DNA from: CBDFKQ01 sp965248855
Lineage (GTDB): Bacteria; Bacteroidota; Bacteroidia; Cytophagales; 172606-1
Assembly: GCA_965248855.1 (NCBI GenBank)
Contig: CBDFKQ010000003.1
Location: 1 to 64,000, forward strand
Direction: 5' to 3'
DNA: 64,000 bases
The notes beneath the pieces were generated by a model, which made no database searches, was not told the origin of the DNA, and worked only from the letters and a program-made list of their open reading frames with translations. This document shows, one piece after another, positions 53,014-62,741 of the stretch (its first letter is position 1; each line of letters opens with the position of its first letter). The translations under genes and the position numbers were made by a program.

Positions 53014-53409
53014 TTATATTGATGTATCGTACCAGGCTTTTATTTTCCCTCTTTTCGATTTTGGTAAATATGATTCGAATTCATCTATTATATTCTTATT
53101 ATATAACAAATAAATTTTTGATTCAAAGTCTTTATCCTTAAATACTTCATAAAGAATCTCATTAAACTTCCCATCTCTATTAGCTTCCAAAATTAAATCA
53201 AGGAGGGATTCGTTAATCGTGGAATCAAATTTTGGAATAATCCTAACTTTATTTCCATCAGCATCCCAAAAAGATGGCAACGTTATATATCCTTTATTAA
53301 TGGCTGGAGGAAATTGAATAATTATTTCAGATCTAACCCAATCCTTATTTTCAGATAAATTTAAAACTTTAGAGATTTGGTCTTTTATTTCTATTAATTT
53401 GTTATCCAT
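53014..53409 (-). CDS. Putative immunity protein of the NS_2-type nuclease
   Basis: 131 residues, no signal peptide. DNKLIEIKDQISKVLNLSEN, then WVRSEIIIQFPPAINKGYIT, LPSFWDADGNKV and a closing FESYLPKSKRGKIKAWYDTS. It starts 5 nt after the toxin stop codon, the classic place for a cognate immunity gene. In Bacillus, Endonuclea_NS_2 toxins pair with YezG (DUF600) immunity proteins, and the layout here is similar (W in the first third, deep C-terminal FxxYLP), but I cannot confirm homology. The ATG at 53409 is chosen over one inside the toxin gene. Confidence 0.65.
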   Translation of the reverse strand: MDNKLIEIKDQISKVLNLSENKDWVRSEIIIQFPPAINKGYITLPSFWDADGNKVRIIPKFDSTINESLLDLILEANRDGKFNEILYEVFKDKDFESKIYLLYNKNIIDEFESYLPKSKRGKIKAWYDTSI

Positions 53410-53414
53410 AATTA

Positions 53415-55871
53415 TCAATTAATATGAGTATAAATTTTAGTTCTTTGGTTTACATCGCAAGTGACCTTTATTTCCGTAGGTCGTCCGTCCAACCCATATA
53501 TTATATCCCATTCTATATTTGTTACTGTCCCATTATTATTTAACACACTTTTCCATTCGGTTTCCATTCTATAATAAGTGCCCCCAGCTCTATTAATTGA
53601 TGCCTTCATTGGTAAGTTATTGATTTGCTCTCCTGCGCCGTCATATTGCGAAGCACCTATGTGCCCGCCATCATCGCCAGCTAACCCATTTTTGGCCTTC
53701 TTGCACTTAACGCTTTGCTGATATAAATTCCGGTCCCTGTTATTGAGTACTAAATTTTCCAAGGTAACTTTATTTACTCTTCCCTGAGCATCAGTATAAT
53801 ATTTATAATTACCTACTTGGTAAATTTTATTAGCTTCTAAAGGAGTTTGGTTCAAATTTTTATTCCATGCTCCTTTACTTCCGGGATGCTCAATAATCTC
53901 TCCGTTAGGGCCTATATTACTTATTGGTGAGTTTTCAACTAAATCGCCTTCTTCTATAACCGCTGTTAAATTTTGCTCACCCTCAATGATTACCTCGTCA
54001 CCATTTTTTTCAATGGTAGTAATTACATCTGAGCTGGCATCTGCCGATTCTTTGACTAAAATTTTTTCCCCATCATTAACAATACTAACGCCAACCTTCT
54101 CCGCATCTGCCATCAGTTTAACAACCTCTTCGGTTTTGCGAAGTGTTTTACCTAGATTAGAAAGTGTTTTGAGGCGAGCTACCAAAGCCCCACCCTTTAC
54201 CACTGCCCAATTCCCAGCGGTTAGAACTATCGGAACTATAATTACTGTAACCTGCCCATAACGGTAAGGGCACATGTCCTTACAATCGGTAAAATAAAAC
54301 TTTACGAATTTATCGCCAATATTAACAGCCGTTTTAATAAGCGCTGTGCTTTGCCGTACATTGGGTGGCATCATCCTCCTTATCAACTCCTCATTGGCAA
54401 TGGGTGTATTATTTTTAATATCATCTATGGTTTGTTTAATATCCCTTATATAAGAAGTATAACTATCAATAGTTGAGATTACGGCACCCTTACCCAAGCT
54501 TATTAAACCGCTTACCATTTCTGCTACATCTACAGTGGCAATCAATTCGTGCAGCGCACCTCCGAAATATTTTGAAACATCGCCTGCATTTTTTAAGGCA
54601 TCTTCGCCGGTAGAACAATATAATGTGCCGAATATGCCTCTGTAAATAACTACACTGTACTCTGCTAAAATCTTTTTATCAATGGCAGAGGCAATGTATA
54701 AGGGGGAATTATGAAGGGTTTCTAAAGCGGTGTTGATATAATCGGCAGCACAAGTCATCGGCCCTGCATTGGGTAATAAATCCCTTATCCATTGTGGGGC
54801 AGTAAAGCTGTATTCCATTTTAGAAACAATCTTTCCATCACTTCCTTTTGTGAGGGTTACAATCGTTTTGCCGGGCGTTGCATCGTTTTGCGCTTTGATT
54901 AATAATTGTTTATAATTTGGGTTATCGGGGTTTAAAACATAAATTTTACCGCTTACGGTTAATTTTTTATTTATATCTGCCACATGGTCTTCAATGCCCT
55001 GCCTCTCATTTTTACTTAATAGAGAGATACCGTCTTTACCTTGGGAATAATCTACTACAAGCCCGCTTCCATCATCTGCCAAAACACCGCTGCCCACACA
55101 ACTGTAATCCGTATTTTTTTCAGGGTAATCGCAAACTGCTTTGCTGATGACTTTTATAAAGTTTTGGGCGCGGCCTGTATTGGTTCCACTCCAATTCAAA
55201 TTGTATAATGATGAATTTTTTATTATGCCCTGAACACTATTTATAAAATCATCTTTTAGGGCTGCTGTTTTTTGATTGGAGTAAACACTAAAGCGCCGGT
55301 TGGTTTGGTTTTTAAATTTGGCAGCATAATAATTGGCCAGGCCGCAAAAGTACTTTTTGCCCATTTGCCCGTTTATGGTTTCGCCCACCAGGCGGCTGAA
55401 AATGGAATTGAAATCTTTCCTTGCATCGAGGGCTGATTGTTGGGTATTATCAGGGGAGGCAGAAGAAAATAAACTTTGAACCGTTTCTTTATCTAAATCA
55501 GGGTTATCTATTGTAAAAGGCAGGTAGTTAATTACGATCAAATAGGATTCTATACCGCTTGAACTTAGTTTCTTTAAATCTTCATTTAAGGCTTTCCAAT
55601 CGGCTTCGAGTATTTTATCCTTTGCCGTGTTTTTCCTTATTCTAAGGTTATCATCAATGGTTCCCCAATCACCATCATCAAGTAGAATAAGGTAATTGTT
55701 TTGGCCTGTTAATCCATGTTTTTTATTAAATTCATTTTTATCAATTTGAAATTTAATTTTTGTTATGCTTTTCTTAAGCCACTCTTCTTTCGTAATATTT
55801 TTCGCACAGACGCTTAAAATATTAAGAAACAAACAAAAAATGATTAATAAATGATGATATTTTTTTTTCAT
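53415..55871 (-). CDS. Secreted polymorphic toxin with Endonuclea_NS_2-type nuclease tip
   Basis: 818 residues. A signal peptide (about 1-23) is followed by an N-terminal domain of unknown type containing YLILLDDGDWGTIDDNLRI, a long middle with hydrophobic helices near 555-580 (VTVIIVPIVLTAGNWAVVKG), and a C-terminal nuclease domain from about 690. The tip reads IYQVGNYKYYTDAQGRVNKV, then DDGGHIGASQYDGAGEQINN, LPMKASINRAGGTYYRMETE and NIEWDIIYGLDGRP: the DGGH catalytic motif, the NL-PM element and the N...Y..ME helix of DNA/RNA non-specific endonucleases (PF13930-like). No T9SS sorting tail is present. Cotranscribed with the TANFOR protein gene upstream (7-nt gap) and an immunity gene downstream. 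Confidence 0.85.
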   Translation of the reverse strand: MKKKYHHLLIIFCLFLNILSVCAKNITKEEWLKKSITKIKFQIDKNEFNKKHGLTGQNNYLILLDDGDWGTIDDNLRIRKNTAKDKILEADWKALNEDLKKLSSSGIESYLIVINYLPFTIDNPDLDKETVQSLFSSASPDNTQQSALDARKDFNSIFSRLVGETINGQMGKKYFCGLANYYAAKFKNQTNRRFSVYSNQKTAALKDDFINSVQGIIKNSSLYNLNWSGTNTGRAQNFIKVISKAVCDYPEKNTDYSCVGSGVLADDGSGLVVDYSQGKDGISLLSKNERQGIEDHVADINKKLTVSGKIYVLNPDNPNYKQLLIKAQNDATPGKTIVTLTKGSDGKIVSKMEYSFTAPQWIRDLLPNAGPMTCAADYINTALETLHNSPLYIASAIDKKILAEYSVVIYRGIFGTLYCSTGEDALKNAGDVSKYFGGALHELIATVDVAEMVSGLISLGKGAVISTIDSYTSYIRDIKQTIDDIKNNTPIANEELIRRMMPPNVRQSTALIKTAVNIGDKFVKFYFTDCKDMCPYRYGQVTVIIVPIVLTAGNWAVVKGGALVARLKTLSNLGKTLRKTEEVVKLMADAEKVGVSIVNDGEKILVKESADASSDVITTIEKNGDEVIIEGEQNLTAVIEEGDLVENSPISNIGPNGEIIEHPGSKGAWNKNLNQTPLEANKIYQVGNYKYYTDAQGRVNKVTLENLVLNNRDRNLYQQSVKCKKAKNGLAGDDGGHIGASQYDGAGEQINNLPMKASINRAGGTYYRMETEWKSVLNNNGTVTNIEWDIIYGLDGRPTEIKVTCDVNQRTKIYTHIN

Positions 55872-55878
55872 AAAAGAA

Positions 55879-58182
55879 TTAAAATCTTTGGTCTAAAATG
55901 TTATTCACTACATCTACTATTGATGTTTTTACAACTTTAATTATATTATCATCCGAAGTATTTTTAGCCTTTTCTGCTGTAATATATGCTTCCAGATTAT
56001 TATTATCGATTTTTATACTTCTGGCTATCAATTCATATTCAGCTTTGGAATTTATATCAAGGGCGAAAATTTTTATAACTAAACCTCTGTTATACTCTTT
56101 TTTAGAACTAACCTGAAGAGTGGCTATTGTTAATTGGCGTGCGTCTATCTCATCATTAGGCACTGGGCCTGTACTCAAAATATCACCACTTTCTGTTGGG
56201 CTTATCGTAGGTGTACCTAAACCCTGTATTTCATTTTTAGCTTTTGTTTCATAATCTTTCATTACGGCTAATCCGGATTTTTTATCATTCTCTAATTGCT
56301 TCAATTTGGAATCGCTGTAATCTTTCCTTAGTTCCTTAATCGCTTTTTTAACTATATCCAATGTATTCTGGGAAACAGGTGTATTAATTCCGGCATATAA
56401 TCCACCTCCCGGTACTTTCTCCACCGTTCCATCTTTTTTAATTATATACTGGTTGCCCGTTTTATCCTGAATAATTACTGCTTTACCGGGGTTTGCGTTG
56501 CGGATGTCCTTGATAGATGTATTGGTATGGGTTATTGGTTTTCCATCTGCCCCTTTTTCTATAATTTGGGCCGAGCCATCTGCATTTAAGCTTACACTTT
56601 CAATGGGAAATTCGTAAGTGATAACGTTTTCATAAAAATCAACCTCTTTATATTTTTTTCTGTTGGCTTCCTGTTCTATTTTATTCACATGCCCCAGCGG
56701 GTCATTGGAGTTTTGTACATAATCTGCCCCTTTGCTCACAGCAGTTATTTTACCCGCACCTACTATTTTATTTTGGTCAATAAATACGTTGTCGAGGTAA
56801 ACTTCAAATGCGGCTCCTGCCAGAAAATCAATATATACTTTGCCTTGGCCTCTGTAATAGCCATTGCCCAGGTTTTCTATATTCAGCAACATCACATCCA
56901 TGTCGCTGGCTTTTACTATTGTACCGTTGATACCATCACGCAATGGTTTTGTAAAATCTGCTTTAGCAGCGGATGGATCTGTCGGGCTGCAGCTAACAAT
57001 CCTTTTAACAGGCGTTTTAAACGTTATTATATTACTGTAATTTCCGTAAAAACCGTTTTTCTTGCCTTGTATGCGGGTTTCATATTCGGTATTGGGTTCT
57101 AAAGTGTTTACCGTTACTCCAGCTGTGCTGCTTTCGGCAATGCCCCACTGCCCATCTACCGATGAGGTTTTTTTGAATGTTATTTTATAAGAATCAAATA
57201 TATCAGGCTCTAGCTTCCAGTGCATTCGGCCTACTCTTTCGTTTACTCCTTCGGCATTAAACTCTTTTACCAAACCAATATCCTGCACGTTTTCCCCACC
57301 GTATGTAAAAGTGCAAACTTCTGAGTAGCCATTGTTGCGAAAATCATCTTTGCCGCTTTTATCTACAGCTTGCACACGCCACACGTATTGCATGTTTTCA
57401 AGCAGTTGCGGTTCGGCCGGGCCATAAATAAGCTGAGGAAGGTCGGTAGTGGTTGTGAAGATAGGTGGTTGTGACAGGGCAATATCATTTGGGTTTTTGC
57501 CCGGCACCCTGTTTTCAAATAGTTGAAATATATATTCGGTGCTGCCGGCTGAGTTGGGTGAAGAGGTATTGCGTGGCAACCACGTGAAAACGATTTGCTG
57601 TGGTTCTTTTTTTATGATCCTGCTGCCACAAGCAGGTTGATTTATTAAGGGAGGTTCATTTTTAGCCAAATAATAAAAGGAGCAGCCTACATTGGATATT
57701 TGTACGTTTTGGTTATGGTAATCATAAGCAGTTACGCATATTTGAAAGCTGCCTTCGGGTAATGACTTTGTTCTTTCATACAAATTACGGTCATAACCCA
57801 CAAAGTCAAGGTATCGGCTGTCAAGGTAATCTGCAAGGTCTGCCCCTGTGATGGTGGTGGGTATGCCGGGGGGGAGTGTTAATGGTGGTGGGTTGTATGA
57901 CCTGCTTGTGATCATGATGGTTTTCCCATCCAAAATAATAGAAAAACGAAGCCTGAGTTGGTAAGTGAGATGTCCGAGATCCCTTTGTAAAAGGATTACC
58001 CTGAATTTCTCACTGCCGGGCTGGGCATAATCTGTTAAATACGTTGAATAAGGAGGGATAAGCTGTACGTTGCTTTGGATGGGGAAGAGATTTTGTGCTT
58101 TTATGGCTTCCGTGTTAAAAAAAAACAGCACCAAGAAAAATACTACATGCAATAATTTATCCTTTGTAATTTTTTTATTCAT
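55879..58182 (-). CDS. TANFOR/FN3-domain exported protein
   Basis: 767 residues. After a signal peptide (ending near AIKAQ), residues 35-200 match the TANFOR domain known from Tannerella and relatives: QLIPPYSTYLTDYAQPGSEK, PPGIPTTITGADLADYLDSR, LPEGSFQICVTAYDYHNQNV. FN3-like domains follow (about 210-400; VFTWLPRNTSSPNS, MQYVWRVQAVDKSG, LEPNTEYETRIQ), then a region of about 350 residues rich in KDKTGNQYIIKKDG-like strands and a coiled C-terminal part. No sorting tail. It precedes the toxin gene by 7 nt, so it is probably its carrier or partner; that role is inferred. Confidence 0.8.
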   Translation of the reverse strand: MNKKITKDKLLHVVFFLVLFFFNTEAIKAQNLFPIQSNVQLIPPYSTYLTDYAQPGSEKFRVILLQRDLGHLTYQLRLRFSIILDGKTIMITSRSYNPPPLTLPPGIPTTITGADLADYLDSRYLDFVGYDRNLYERTKSLPEGSFQICVTAYDYHNQNVQISNVGCSFYYLAKNEPPLINQPACGSRIIKKEPQQIVFTWLPRNTSSPNSAGSTEYIFQLFENRVPGKNPNDIALSQPPIFTTTTDLPQLIYGPAEPQLLENMQYVWRVQAVDKSGKDDFRNNGYSEVCTFTYGGENVQDIGLVKEFNAEGVNERVGRMHWKLEPDIFDSYKITFKKTSSVDGQWGIAESSTAGVTVNTLEPNTEYETRIQGKKNGFYGNYSNIITFKTPVKRIVSCSPTDPSAAKADFTKPLRDGINGTIVKASDMDVMLLNIENLGNGYYRGQGKVYIDFLAGAAFEVYLDNVFIDQNKIVGAGKITAVSKGADYVQNSNDPLGHVNKIEQEANRKKYKEVDFYENVITYEFPIESVSLNADGSAQIIEKGADGKPITHTNTSIKDIRNANPGKAVIIQDKTGNQYIIKKDGTVEKVPGGGLYAGINTPVSQNTLDIVKKAIKELRKDYSDSKLKQLENDKKSGLAVMKDYETKAKNEIQGLGTPTISPTESGDILSTGPVPNDEIDARQLTIATLQVSSKKEYNRGLVIKIFALDINSKAEYELIARSIKIDNNNLEAYITAEKAKNTSDDNIIKVVKTSIVDVVNNILDQRF

Positions 58183-58229
58183 TGCTAAGGTTTTTGTGGT
58201 GTATTAAGTAGTTTCTCTTCTTTTGTCTG

Positions 58230-58314
58230 AATCACGGATTTTTATAGATTACGCTGATTGCACGGATTTTTTTTCTCTATGTAATCAGAATAATCCTCTT
58301 TTTAATCCGTGATT
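58230..58314. repeat. Interspersed repeat, copy B (inverted ends AATCACGGATTT)
   Basis: An 85-nt relative of the element at 42354-42478: the ends are AATCACGGATTT and TAATCCGTGATT, with an internal GATTGCACGGATTT. It fills most of the 150-nt gap between the SprB-repeat and TANFOR genes. The internal TAATCTGTGTAATC part is reduced, so it is a shortened copy. Confidence 0.75.
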
Positions 58315-58332
58315 CTAACATTTTTTTCATCC

Positions 58333-61300
58333 TCACTTATTCACAATCATTTTCAATTCCTTTGCATCATTTTCAGTTATTACCCTTACTAAAAAAGCCC
58401 CTGATTGCGAATCGGGAAGTTTGATGGCTTCGTTTATTTCTTTAATGTCTTGCCAGTTTTTCCTGTACACTTCATTACCCCTTACATCATAAATTAAAAT
58501 AACCAATGCATGTGATTTTACCAGGGTTACTTTAACCGTAAACTCACCTGTATTGGGGTTGGGTGTGATGCTGAAAACTTCTATCGGCCTCACTCCGGGT
58601 AATAATGCTTTGGGGGTATTGGGGTCGTAAGGTTTAATGGTAATGGTTTCGCCTAGCGAATATTCACAATCACCAAAACTTGCATTCATGACTACCTGAT
58701 AAGTGCCGGGGTTGGGGAAGCGGATTTTGGGTGAGGTGGATAAGGAATCTATTACTTGTGTTTTACTGTCAAAAATCCATTTTACTTTATCCGGCAAGGG
58801 GCGGCTTATATCTACCACCACAATAGTATCAAGGGCGTTTTGCAAACTGGAAACCAAAAAGTCTATTTCAGGCTTATCCTTCCTTTGCTCAATTGTAGCT
58901 GTAGCTATGCCACTGCAACCCCTGTTATCTTTTACTATAATGTTATAAGAGCCTGTAGCTACATTGTCAAAGTCGGGTTTATCATTATAGCTTTGCCCGT
59001 TATCTATGGAATACTGATAAGGAAGTTCCCCGCCTTCTGCAGTAAGTTTTATTTTTCCATTAGCTTGTTTGTAACAAACTGCCAATGCTTTTACGGTGAT
59101 GTTTACAGCGTTTTCAGTAATTTTTACAGGATCAGGGAAAGTATAAGAGCAATTATTGCCGTCAGTTACTTTGATGGAATAGGTACCTAAGCCTAAGAGG
59201 GTATTATCGTCAAATTGGGTGTAGTTAACGCCATCGAGGGCATATAAAGTTTTGTAAGGCAAAGTTCCACCCGAAAGAATAGGTTTTAAATAGACATGAT
59301 CGCTTACGCAACCGGGCCTTACTTGCTTTACTGCTGTGATGAGCAGTGCATCAGGTTCAGAAATAATTATTTGATCTGATATAATTTCACAAGTGCCGGT
59401 GCTTTTGTCCTGCACTTTTAAGTGGTAAGTGCCACCTGATAATTTATCTAAACTGAGTTTGTCGGTAGCAAAGCTGCTCCACTGGTTGTTAATGTTTTTC
59501 TCCCAGGTGTAATTAAATGCCCCGCTTCCGCCCTGCACGGTGGCAGTAATGGTGGCATTGTTATCTCCGTTGCATTTAATATCTGTTTTGGAAGTGCTGA
59601 TAACTATTTTATCTGCTTCGCTAATAATTATTGATGAAGGATACAGGTAATTGTCCTGACAACCGGGTTCGCCAGTTAACAGGGTTATCTGATAAGTGCC
59701 TGCATATAAATTGGTAAAGGTAGAATCAGATTGGTCAGTTACCAGTCCGCTGCCTGTATTTTTAATCCGGTATTTGTATTTTCCTGTTCCGCCGAAGGGT
59801 GTTATACTTATGCTGCCCTGGTTGGTGCCGAAGCAGGTTATATTGGATGTTTTTACATTTTTTATTACTATTAGTGCAAGGCCGCTGATTTCAAAATATT
59901 TTATAAAGGGTTTGCAGTTTCTTTCTGCATCATATAGATATAAATTATATTTTCCTTCTTCCAAGTCATTAAGTATCCATTGGTTATTTTGGGCATCTGC
60001 AACATCATAATTTTTTGTCCTGTAGGCGGTGCTGTCGGTTTTATTGAAATTATATTTATATAAAATGTATTTGTATTTTGCATTGGTGGGGCTGCCTCCT
60101 GCTGTCTGCATTTTGAGTATGCCGTTACCGGGATTGGCGCATGTGCTGCCGTTGGTTTCAAATATTTCTTTCCCAAACTGATCTTTGGCAACGCTTACGG
60201 GCATAGGTTCTATAATTGTTATATATTGGGTAACCATCTGACAGAAATCGGTAATGCTTATTTTGTATTTGCCGGGTTTTAAATTGCTTAAATTGCTTCC
60301 CGTGCTAACCTGATTAAACAAAGTGTTGCCTCCCGGATCAATAACGTTAATGGTATATGGACTTTTGCCATTTACGGGGGCAAAAGTTAAGGATCCATCG
60401 TTCGCACCGAAGCAGCTGATATTTGTAGGGGAGGAAGAAATTTGCAAATCAGAAATATTATTAACTGTAATATTAAAAATCCGATTTGAACAAGCTCCAT
60501 CAATGCCTTTGGCCAAAAGTTTTAAGGTGTAGCTTCCTGCCGGTATATTATCTATGCTAAAATTTGTACTGCCGGCAGGTATCGACCCGTTGGTATCCAC
60601 CATGGCAATGCAATTTTTATTTGCAACATCTTTTTTGGAATCACACAGGCTTGTATTGTTTCCCCCTTTCAACAGCACAAAATCATATAGGCCTGAAAAG
60701 CCTTTTAAACCATGTATTATTATTTTTCCTGTGCTCTTATTAGAGCAGGAGGCTACTGTTTCATAGGAACTTATTGTGGGGCCAGGGGGCAGGAAGAGAA
60801 CGGATTGGAGTTCAGTCGAATAAGCACTTTCCAAACCTCCGGGCGAATTTGCACGTGCTTTAACACGGAAGTTTACATTGGTGCCATTACCTACCAGTTG
60901 GTAATCACCGGAAAAAAGCTCTGATAAAGGATTGAAATTAACTGAATCTGTCGGGCTGGTTTTAAGGTTATACCAACTGTCTGTTTTAATGAGGTTAAAA
61001 TCAGCTTTAGCTGTAGTAAATGCCGGAGTGCCAAATTGTGAAAAAATATCCTGTGTATGCCCTAAGCAGGAAACTACTGCAGTTTCAAGTGTTATTGAAT
61101 GATCTTGTAAGAGTTGACTTTTAACGCAACTAATTTGAGTATTTGTAACTGATGAATAAACATTTCTTAAAGAATACTCAAAATTAGAATTCACAGAATA
61201 AGTTACATCACCCGCAAAGTGATATGACCAGTCATATACTAATCCTGTTTTATGTGGTAAGTTGACGGATGTTTTTAATGTGGTTAGTTTATCGGTGCAG

Positions 61301-61908
61301 TATGGTACATTAGCTTGAGCATATGTAACATCTGTATTTTTAATTTGAATTATGCCGGGTTGAGGGATAGAATAACGGACTCTGAATTTTGCACCATATC
61401 GTTCTAAACCGGTAACACCGGGATTGTATATATCTTTAACTCTTGTATTATAAGGTAAGGTCGAGAAAACACCCGGAGGGTTTTCGAATAAATTAAATTT
61501 AAATACATTCTCTTCCCTCCAATCATCTCTACCACCACCACAACCATCATTATAATCACAATAGTTGCCACATCCACCATCAATCCATGCATAAATTGCA
61601 AAAGTAACTATAGAATCAGCTAAATCTACCTGAAAAGTTTTGAGATTGGATCTGTAGTCGCTCCTCACATCATTCAATCCGGCACTTTGATTTGTGCCCC
61701 AGCAATCAAAATTTTTCAGGCTTTCATTTACAGTTCTTTTTATGTAAAAATCACTATAAATAGGGTTACTACTAAAACAATAAAGTTCATCAATCTTTAT
61801 CTCTACCGTTACTGTCTGGGAATGTATTTTGCTAAGGCATGTAATAAGAAAGAAAATAAAAAGAAGTAATTTTTTATTTTCTTTTAAAAATAGTAACCTT
61901 TTTTTCAT
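58333..61908 (-). CDS. SprB-repeat surface protein with T9SS type A sorting domain
   Basis: 1191 residues. A long signal peptide (about 1-31) is followed by a unique N-terminal domain (about 32-400), then several SprB-type repeats, each opening I(S/T/K)C(F/N)G.N.G.I....GG...Y.Y, e.g. ISCFGANDGSLTFAPVNGKS, ITCFGTNQGSISITPFGGTG, IKCNGDNNATITATVQGGSG. The last 85 residues are a Por-secretion tail: VFSITPNPNTGEFTVKVTLV, VLIYDVRGNEVYRKNWQ, ending KELKMIVNK. SprB repeats occur in the gliding adhesin SprB; the tail directs export and anchoring by T9SS. It heads the candidate toxin locus. Confidence 0.92.
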   Translation of the reverse strand: MKKRLLFLKENKKLLLFIFFLITCLSKIHSQTVTVEIKIDELYCFSSNPIYSDFYIKRTVNESLKNFDCWGTNQSAGLNDVRSDYRSNLKTFQVDLADSIVTFAIYAWIDGGCGNYCDYNDGCGGGRDDWREENVFKFNLFENPPGVFSTLPYNTRVKDIYNPGVTGLERYGAKFRVRYSIPQPGIIQIKNTDVTYAQANVPYCTDKLTTLKTSVNLPHKTGLVYDWSYHFAGDVTYSVNSNFEYSLRNVYSSVTNTQISCVKSQLLQDHSITLETAVVSCLGHTQDIFSQFGTPAFTTAKADFNLIKTDSWYNLKTSPTDSVNFNPLSELFSGDYQLVGNGTNVNFRVKARANSPGGLESAYSTELQSVLFLPPGPTISSYETVASCSNKSTGKIIIHGLKGFSGLYDFVLLKGGNNTSLCDSKKDVANKNCIAMVDTNGSIPAGSTNFSIDNIPAGSYTLKLLAKGIDGACSNRIFNITVNNISDLQISSSPTNISCFGANDGSLTFAPVNGKSPYTINVIDPGGNTLFNQVSTGSNLSNLKPGKYKISITDFCQMVTQYITIIEPMPVSVAKDQFGKEIFETNGSTCANPGNGILKMQTAGGSPTNAKYKYILYKYNFNKTDSTAYRTKNYDVADAQNNQWILNDLEEGKYNLYLYDAERNCKPFIKYFEISGLALIVIKNVKTSNITCFGTNQGSISITPFGGTGKYKYRIKNTGSGLVTDQSDSTFTNLYAGTYQITLLTGEPGCQDNYLYPSSIIISEADKIVISTSKTDIKCNGDNNATITATVQGGSGAFNYTWEKNINNQWSSFATDKLSLDKLSGGTYHLKVQDKSTGTCEIISDQIIISEPDALLITAVKQVRPGCVSDHVYLKPILSGGTLPYKTLYALDGVNYTQFDDNTLLGLGTYSIKVTDGNNCSYTFPDPVKITENAVNITVKALAVCYKQANGKIKLTAEGGELPYQYSIDNGQSYNDKPDFDNVATGSYNIIVKDNRGCSGIATATIEQRKDKPEIDFLVSSLQNALDTIVVVDISRPLPDKVKWIFDSKTQVIDSLSTSPKIRFPNPGTYQVVMNASFGDCEYSLGETITIKPYDPNTPKALLPGVRPIEVFSITPNPNTGEFTVKVTLVKSHALVILIYDVRGNEVYRKNWQDIKEINEAIKLPDSQSGAFLVRVITENDAKELKMIVNK

Positions 61909-61986
61909 GTGGAAAGCATATTATATAGTTATAAAAATATAAACTACCATAATGATGTATTTATACTGTAATAAGTAAGTTGGTAA

Positions 61987-62493
61987 CTATTTAACTTTAA
62001 ATGTTACATTAAATTTATTATCATTTGAAGCACTCCAATAACTTACTGCATTTGCTTTTTGTGCAAAAATAACAGTAATATCAAACCTTACAGAATCACC
62101 TGATACAAGCATATTACGGCCTCCACGATTATACGAATCAAAATTGGCCTTTATTTTCCATTTCATATTGTATTGGTATTGGCTAACAGGAGGATTAATA
62201 TTTACAGTATCTATATAAAATTCTCCTACATCACCCAAAATACTAAGCCGATCATAGTCAGCATATGCACTAACATATAACTGATTAATTTGCCCATATC
62301 CATTATCGGTAACAGTAAAGGTGGTTTTTACTGTATCACCAATTGCATAAGAAGTTTTAAATGTAGATTTATCTACACTAAAAATTGGTGCTTTATCCTT
62401 CGGGAAGACATTGGGATTAACATTATCACTACTTTTTGTACATGAGCAAAATAATGTTATCAGAACTAAAACAAACAGTAAGTTAATTTTCAT
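61987..62493 (-). CDS. Small lipoprotein with Ig-like domain, unknown function
   Basis: 168 residues with a lipoprotein signal (LLFVLVLITLFCSCTKS, lipidated Cys near 18) and an all-beta mature part (DKSTFKTSYAIGDTVKTTFT, SYWSASNDNKFNVTFKVK). It lies 78 nt upstream of the SprB-repeat gene on the same strand and may be the first gene of that unit. No family is recognised. Confidence 0.7.
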   Translation of the reverse strand: MKINLLFVLVLITLFCSCTKSSDNVNPNVFPKDKAPIFSVDKSTFKTSYAIGDTVKTTFTVTDNGYGQINQLYVSAYADYDRLSILGDVGEFYIDTVNINPPVSQYQYNMKWKIKANFDSYNRGGRNMLVSGDSVRFDITVIFAQKANAVSYWSASNDNKFNVTFKVK

Positions 62494-62741
62494 AAATAAT
62501 TTAATTAATTAAAAATGTTATTAATAAGACCCGGATTATTTAAAACGTGACAAAAATATTTTTTTATTCTTTCAAATAGTTCGCAAGCATAATTCTACTT
62601 TTTCAAAGATAATAATTTTAATGAATATTGATAAGACCACTGTTACTTAAGTTGGTTATTAGAGACTATAATATTTACTTATATTTTGCAGCTTTTAAGA
62701 ATGTATTTTACAAACCTGCATGGGTAAATTCTAAAAGTATA
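62494..62741. other. AT-rich intergenic stretch
   Basis: Contains a TATTTTTG motif (minus strand, near 62549-62556) that could be the -7 element of the lipoprotein gene, with an imperfect upstream TTTG. Nothing else is seen. Confidence 0.35.

Noticed and set aside
55879..61908. SprB-repeat and TANFOR proteins as gliding-motility genes
   Set aside because: No gld or spr machinery genes accompany them; the neighbours are toxin and immunity genes, so a motility role is not supported by context.
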